A DNA stretch of 64,000 nt from CAYZTY01 sp964444665 (GTDB taxonomy: Bacteria > Planctomycetota > Phycisphaerae > Sedimentisphaerales > CAYZTY01): positions 86,809 through 150,808 of the forward strand of contig CAYUIE010000008.1 of the NCBI GenBank assembly GCA_964444665.1. Reading direction: 5' to 3'. This document shows, in pieces, positions 61,558-64,000 of this stretch. The notes below the pieces were generated by a model, which had not been told where the DNA came from, ran no database searches, and saw nothing but the letters and a program-made list of their open reading frames with translations. The position numbers and the translations under genes were made by a program. Positions within the stretch are counted from its first letter, which is position 1. Every line of letters begins with the position of its first letter.

Positions 61558-61911
61558 TTATTCAACTTTCAACACTTCCTTTATTGCTTTTTCCAGGGAA
61601 TTTTTGGGCAGTGCTCCTACTGCCATTTGTGGTTTGTCATTTAGCGGTACAAAAAGCATACTGGGGATGCTCTGAATGCCGAAAGCGGCCGCTAATTCCT
61701 GCTGAGCTTGTGTGTCTACTCTGTAAATGTTGAGCTTACCTTGGTATTCCTGAGCAAGTTCCTGTAAAACAGGTTCTACCATTTTACACGGCCCACACCA
61801 ATCCGCATAAAAATCAATGATGCAGGGCAGTTTGCCTTCAAACTTCCATTCTTTATTTTGCTCATAGTTAAAAACTTTTTGTAAAAAGCTGTCTTTTGTT
61901 AAGGATTTCAC
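61558..61911 (-). CDS. Thioredoxin
   Basis: A 117-residue thioredoxin with active site 'FYADWCGPCKMVEPV' and cis-proline loop 'QSIPSMLFVP'. It reduces disulfides in cytosolic proteins. The GTG at 61911 is chosen because AGGAG lies about 8 bases upstream; the frame extends 16 codons further to another GTG without a good site. It lies downstream of a DUF6132-like gene with an 81-base gap and probably shares its transcript. This pairing of a small 'CSSGTCP' membrane protein with a thioredoxin occurs in other anaerobes. Confidence 0.93.
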   Translation of the reverse strand: MKSLTKDSFLQKVFNYEQNKEWKFEGKLPCIIDFYADWCGPCKMVEPVLQELAQEYQGKLNIYRVDTQAQQELAAAFGIQSIPSMLFVPLNDKPQMAVGALPKNSLEKAIKEVLKVE

Positions 61912-61992
61912 GAGACCACTCCTGTTTTCTTTAAACACCCTTGCATTCAAATACGACACGCTGGTAATGTGGGTAATGTTCGAGCTTTCTGC

Positions 61993-62175
61993 TTAGCCGT
62001 TTGCTTTCGGCGAAAATGCTGAGGCCAGTAAAGCTCCCATCACCGCTCCGTAGATCGCACCGCGGTATGGATTTGCCGTCAGTGGGCAAGCACCGGAGGA
62101 ACACTTGCCGAAATAACCAAGCACAGCGCCGATTAACCCTCCGATCACCACACCCAAAAAAATCCTGGTAATCAC
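61993..62175 (-). CDS. DUF6132-like small membrane protein
   Basis: A 60-residue protein with two hydrophobic glycine-rich helices ('IFLGVVIGGLIGAVLGYFG', 'GAIYGAVMGALLASAF') joined by the cysteine loop 'KCSSGACPLTANPYRG'. This loop matches the 'CSSGTCP-T-NP' signature of small proteins labelled DUF6132. The function is unknown; the cysteine pair and the neighbouring thioredoxin suggest a redox link. It starts at GTG with AAGGAT upstream. Confidence 0.75.
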   Translation of the reverse strand: MITRIFLGVVIGGLIGAVLGYFGKCSSGACPLTANPYRGAIYGAVMGALLASAFSPKANG

Positions 62176-62564
62176 AACTTAATCCTTTTCTATAATCTGT
62201 CCTTCAGTATGATCTATCCGGATAACGCCTGGTCAATTGTACTGCTAATCCTATCTTATGCCAAGATACCTTAATTCGCCCGTCGATGCAAGTACTTCCA
62301 TCAGGATTTCTTATCTTTGCTAATTTGTTGTGAATTGGCGGATAAACATTATGACAACAGGAAAAAACTTGGATAGGCGTTTGCGGGCTTTGATATCGCA
62401 ATAATCAAACTTGCTCGTTGCCATAACGTATTGGTCGGTATAAAATCTAGTATTTACATGGCTATCCTAAGTTGCTAAAGCCGGTAAAATCAAAAGTAAG
62501 TGAGCAAAGATGTCTGTTTTGCTGAAAAGACGGTTGTGCAAGCTCAAAAAGTACGGGTGTAAAA
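62176..62564. other. Intergenic region between divergent transcripts
   Basis: The gap lies between the minus-strand DUF6132-like gene and the plus-strand ferredoxin gene, so promoters of both should be here. A possible plus-strand promoter is TTGCCA (62418-62423) and TATAAA (62439-62444), with a short 15-base spacer. A 65-codon minus-strand frame at 62204-62401 shows no coding signature that I trust. Confidence 0.35.
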
Positions 62565-62798
62565 ATGATAAAAGGGGAAAAAACAGTCTCTTTAGTAGAT
62601 TACAAAATATGTAGCCCAAATGAATGTAATCCTGATGAAGGTATTTGTGCTGCAGTAAAGGCATGCTCAAAGGGAGTTATGGAACAAATAGATGGAACTT
62701 TTGAGGCGCCAATAGCAGACCAAGATATGTGTTTAGGATGTGGTGATTGTGTTGAAGCCTGTCCTTTAGATGCTATTCACATGAAACATGATATTTAG
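62565..62798 (+). CDS. Small ferredoxin-like protein, probably two [4Fe-4S] clusters
   Basis: A 77-residue protein. C56-x2-C59-x2-C62-x3-C66 ('CLGCGDCVEACPLDAI') is a standard [4Fe-4S] site. The N-terminal cysteines C16, C21, C28 and C34 ('CSPNECNPDEGICAAVKAC') form an irregular second set, like that at the start of ABCE1-type and some MinD-associated ferredoxins. It is followed after 9 bases by the CooC-like ATPase gene. It is likely an electron carrier or metal-handling partner for that ATPase. Confidence 0.85.
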   Translation: MIKGEKTVSLVDYKICSPNECNPDEGICAAVKACSKGVMEQIDGTFEAPIADQDMCLGCGDCVEACPLDAIHMKHDI

Positions 62799-62807
62799 GA
62801 AGTAGCA

Positions 62808-63581
62808 ATGGCAAAAATAATCGTTTCCACTGGAAGAGGAGGAACTGGGAAGACCACATTTGTGGCATTAGCTGCCAGGTATCTGGAATCTCCCTTTCTT
62901 CTTATCGACCTTGACCCTGACCAGAATTTGGCAGATATGCTTGGTATAAATTTAGATAATGAACCGGTAATGACTGTCTCAGATGCGCTTTACAGCATCA
63001 TACAGAAGAGAAAAAACAGCACCGAGTTTAATTCAATACCTCTGCATAGCCAAATGGAATATTTGCTTCAAAGCGATTGCCTATATGAAGGAAGGAATTT
63101 TGATTTACTTACTTTGGGTACTAAATTGATTCCGGGTTGCTATTGCGTCCCGGACGATTTGCTCAAACAAAATATTCCAAGGCTGGCCAAAAATTATAAG
63201 AATGTAGTAATCGATTCACCGGCAGGTGTAGAACACCTAAATAGAAAGGTAACGTCGAACATAAACGAGCTTTTTATTTTTTTAGACCCCTCAATGAAAT
63301 CGATAAAACATATAAAAAGAGTAGAAGATATAACTAAAAGTGTTGGGATCCATTATGATCATCTTTATACAGTAGGCAATTATGAGTTTGACCAGGCAAC
63401 GGAGGACTATTTGCGCAAAGTTAACCGAAATTATATAGGGAAGGTAGGATACGATAAAGAACTGAGAGAATATAACTTAAATGGTAAATCGCTATTAGAG
63501 CTTCACGATGGTTCGCCAGCTTGTTTATCTATTAGAGAAATAATGGAAAAGAGCAGCTTATTAAAGATAAAAACAAAGTAA
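62808..63581 (+). CDS. cooC: CooC-like nucleotide-binding metallochaperone ATPase
   Basis: A 257-residue P-loop ATPase of the MinD/Mrp (SIMIBI) class. The deviant Walker A is 'STGRGGTGKTT' (residues 7-17); the usual signature Lys (KGG-GKT) is Arg10. 'FLLIDLDPDQNLADMLGI' follows, and 'VVIDSPAGVEHLNRK' gives Walker B and switch residues. The CxC in 'PGCYCVPDDLL' (C111, C113) is the nickel-binding site of CooC dimers. CooC proteins insert nickel into carbon monoxide dehydrogenase or acetyl-CoA synthase. No such enzyme lies in the window. Confidence 0.87.
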   Translation: MAKIIVSTGRGGTGKTTFVALAARYLESPFLLIDLDPDQNLADMLGINLDNEPVMTVSDALYSIIQKRKNSTEFNSIPLHSQMEYLLQSDCLYEGRNFDLLTLGTKLIPGCYCVPDDLLKQNIPRLAKNYKNVVIDSPAGVEHLNRKVTSNINELFIFLDPSMKSIKHIKRVEDITKSVGIHYDHLYTVGNYEFDQATEDYLRKVNRNYIGKVGYDKELREYNLNGKSLLELHDGSPACLSIREIMEKSSLLKIKTK

Positions 63582-63591
63582 GAAGAGAAAA

Positions 63592-64000
63592 ATGCAAAAT
63601 TATTTAATCAAACCTATTGGAGTAGTAAGAAGTGATTATAGAGAAGCTTCTTTAACCCTTCAAGAACAGGACCTCGAACTTGATGAAGAAATCTTAACTA
63701 GAACAAGAACAAATAAAGGGAATATATCTGAGCTTATTATTAATGAAGAATATAAGGATTGCTTAGATGGAATAGAAGATTTTTCCCATATTATGGTATT
63801 ATATTGGTCACATCGAATAAATAATAAAGAACGATGTGTTATCAAGGTTCATCCAGCAGGGGGAAAAGAGTATCCTTTAGTTGGAGTATTTGCCACTCGC
63901 TCTCCAGTTCGGCCTAACCCTATTTGCGCAAGCACAGTAGAGCTGTTAGAAAGAAGAGAGAATGTACTAAAAGTAAAGAGCTTAGATGCTATTGATGGAA
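63592..64000 (+). CDS. trmO: TrmO/TsaA-type tRNA methyltransferase, 5' part
   Basis: The gene starts at 63592, 10 bases after the CooC-like gene, and runs off the window after about 136 codons. 'IKPIGVVRSDY' at the N-terminus and 'VGVFATRSPVRPNPI' with the following 'TVELLE' are hallmarks of the TsaA (UPF0066) beta-barrel. In enteric bacteria TrmO methylates t6A37 of tRNA-Thr. In anaerobes and archaea TsaA-like proteins also sit beside metal-enzyme and corrinoid genes with unclear roles, which may fit the CooC neighbour here. Confidence 0.88.
   Translation, partial: MQNYLIKPIGVVRSDYREASLTLQEQDLELDEEILTRTRTNKGNISELIINEEYKDCLDGIEDFSHIMVLYWSHRINNKERCVIKVHPAGGKEYPLVGVFATRSPVRPNPICASTVELLERRENVLKVKSLDAIDG

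Noticed and set aside
61348..61644. Plus-strand frame of 98 codons
   Set aside because: Antisense to the thioredoxin relic and the intact thioredoxin gene.
62204..62401. Minus-strand frame of 65 codons between DUF6132-like and ferredoxin genes
   Set aside because: No family recognised, no ribosome site, and the region should hold divergent promoters; may be a relic but cannot be supported.

Overview
The window looks like a chromosomal segment of an anaerobic, Gram-negative-type bacterium. It carries a molybdopterin formate dehydrogenase with an NAD(P)-linked iron-sulfur/flavin module, a CooC-like ATPase beside a small ferredoxin, and lipoproteins with clear lipoboxes. Very many GT-C membrane glycosyltransferases, decayed RHS-core sequence with the 'YGPGI-EP' signature and the tandem lipoprotein array remind me of Planctomycetota (Phycisphaerae-like) genomes. 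That placement is inference from protein style; no rRNA gene or intact marker is present to test it.

Layout. (1) 1-3.2 kb: the 3' end of a membrane glycosyltransferase-like gene, a convergent NifU-type scaffold gene, three small membrane-protein genes on the minus strand, and a compact minus-strand transcription unit closed by a clear intrinsic terminator. (2) 3.25-9.3 kb: four tandem paralogous substrate-binding lipoproteins followed at once by a sensor histidine kinase; no permease or ATPase is present. (3) 9.7-16.7 kb: a GT-C enzyme, an MBOAT acyltransferase overlapping an SGNH/AlgX-like partner, and two more SGNH proteins, suggesting an O-acylation module. (4) 16.7-55.1 kb: about 38 kb of almost back-to-back minus-strand genes (26 confident genes) for surface glycan or glycolipid assembly. 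It holds GT2, GT4 and GT-C glycosyltransferases, UDP-galactopyranose mutase, two further FAD mutase/oxidase-like proteins, a Wzx-type flippase, two LPG-synthase-type membrane domains, methyltransferases, a CmoA homologue, a NodB deacetylase, a B12/radical-SAM enzyme, an alkaline-phosphatase-superfamily 'sulfatase' and an asparagine synthase. Four ATGA-type overlaps and several 2-base gaps point to long co-transcription. An ops-like GGCGGTAG lies just upstream of the first gene. (5) 55.1-56.4 kb and 60.3-61.6 kb: two gene graveyards flanking the formate dehydrogenase operon, with RHS-core fragments on the same strand on both sides, an antisense fragment of another formate dehydrogenase, the 5' half of a tRNA-Arg, an internally deleted IS630-type transposase and a frameshifted thioredoxin. 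(6) 56.4-60.3 kb: a three-gene formate dehydrogenase operon with overlapping start and stop codons. (7) 61.6-64 kb: thioredoxin and a DUF6132-like membrane protein (minus), then ferredoxin, CooC-like ATPase and TrmO (plus; the last runs off the window).

How the parts may work together. The glycan cluster contains the expected steps: sugar activation (Glf), polyprenyl-linked transfer (GT2 with C-terminal membrane helices), membrane glycosyl transfer (GT-C), flipping (Wzx), trimming (NodB) and decoration (methyl, acyl, amide). The most unusual proteins are a GT-C enzyme fused to seven SBBP repeats (probably one beta-propeller), an LPG-synthase membrane domain fused to a methyltransferase, and a FAD oxidoreductase whose C-terminal membrane module recurs as the next, overlapping gene. 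The lipoprotein array plus kinase is the best candidate for a little-described system: a multi-ligand periplasmic sensor without its own transporter.
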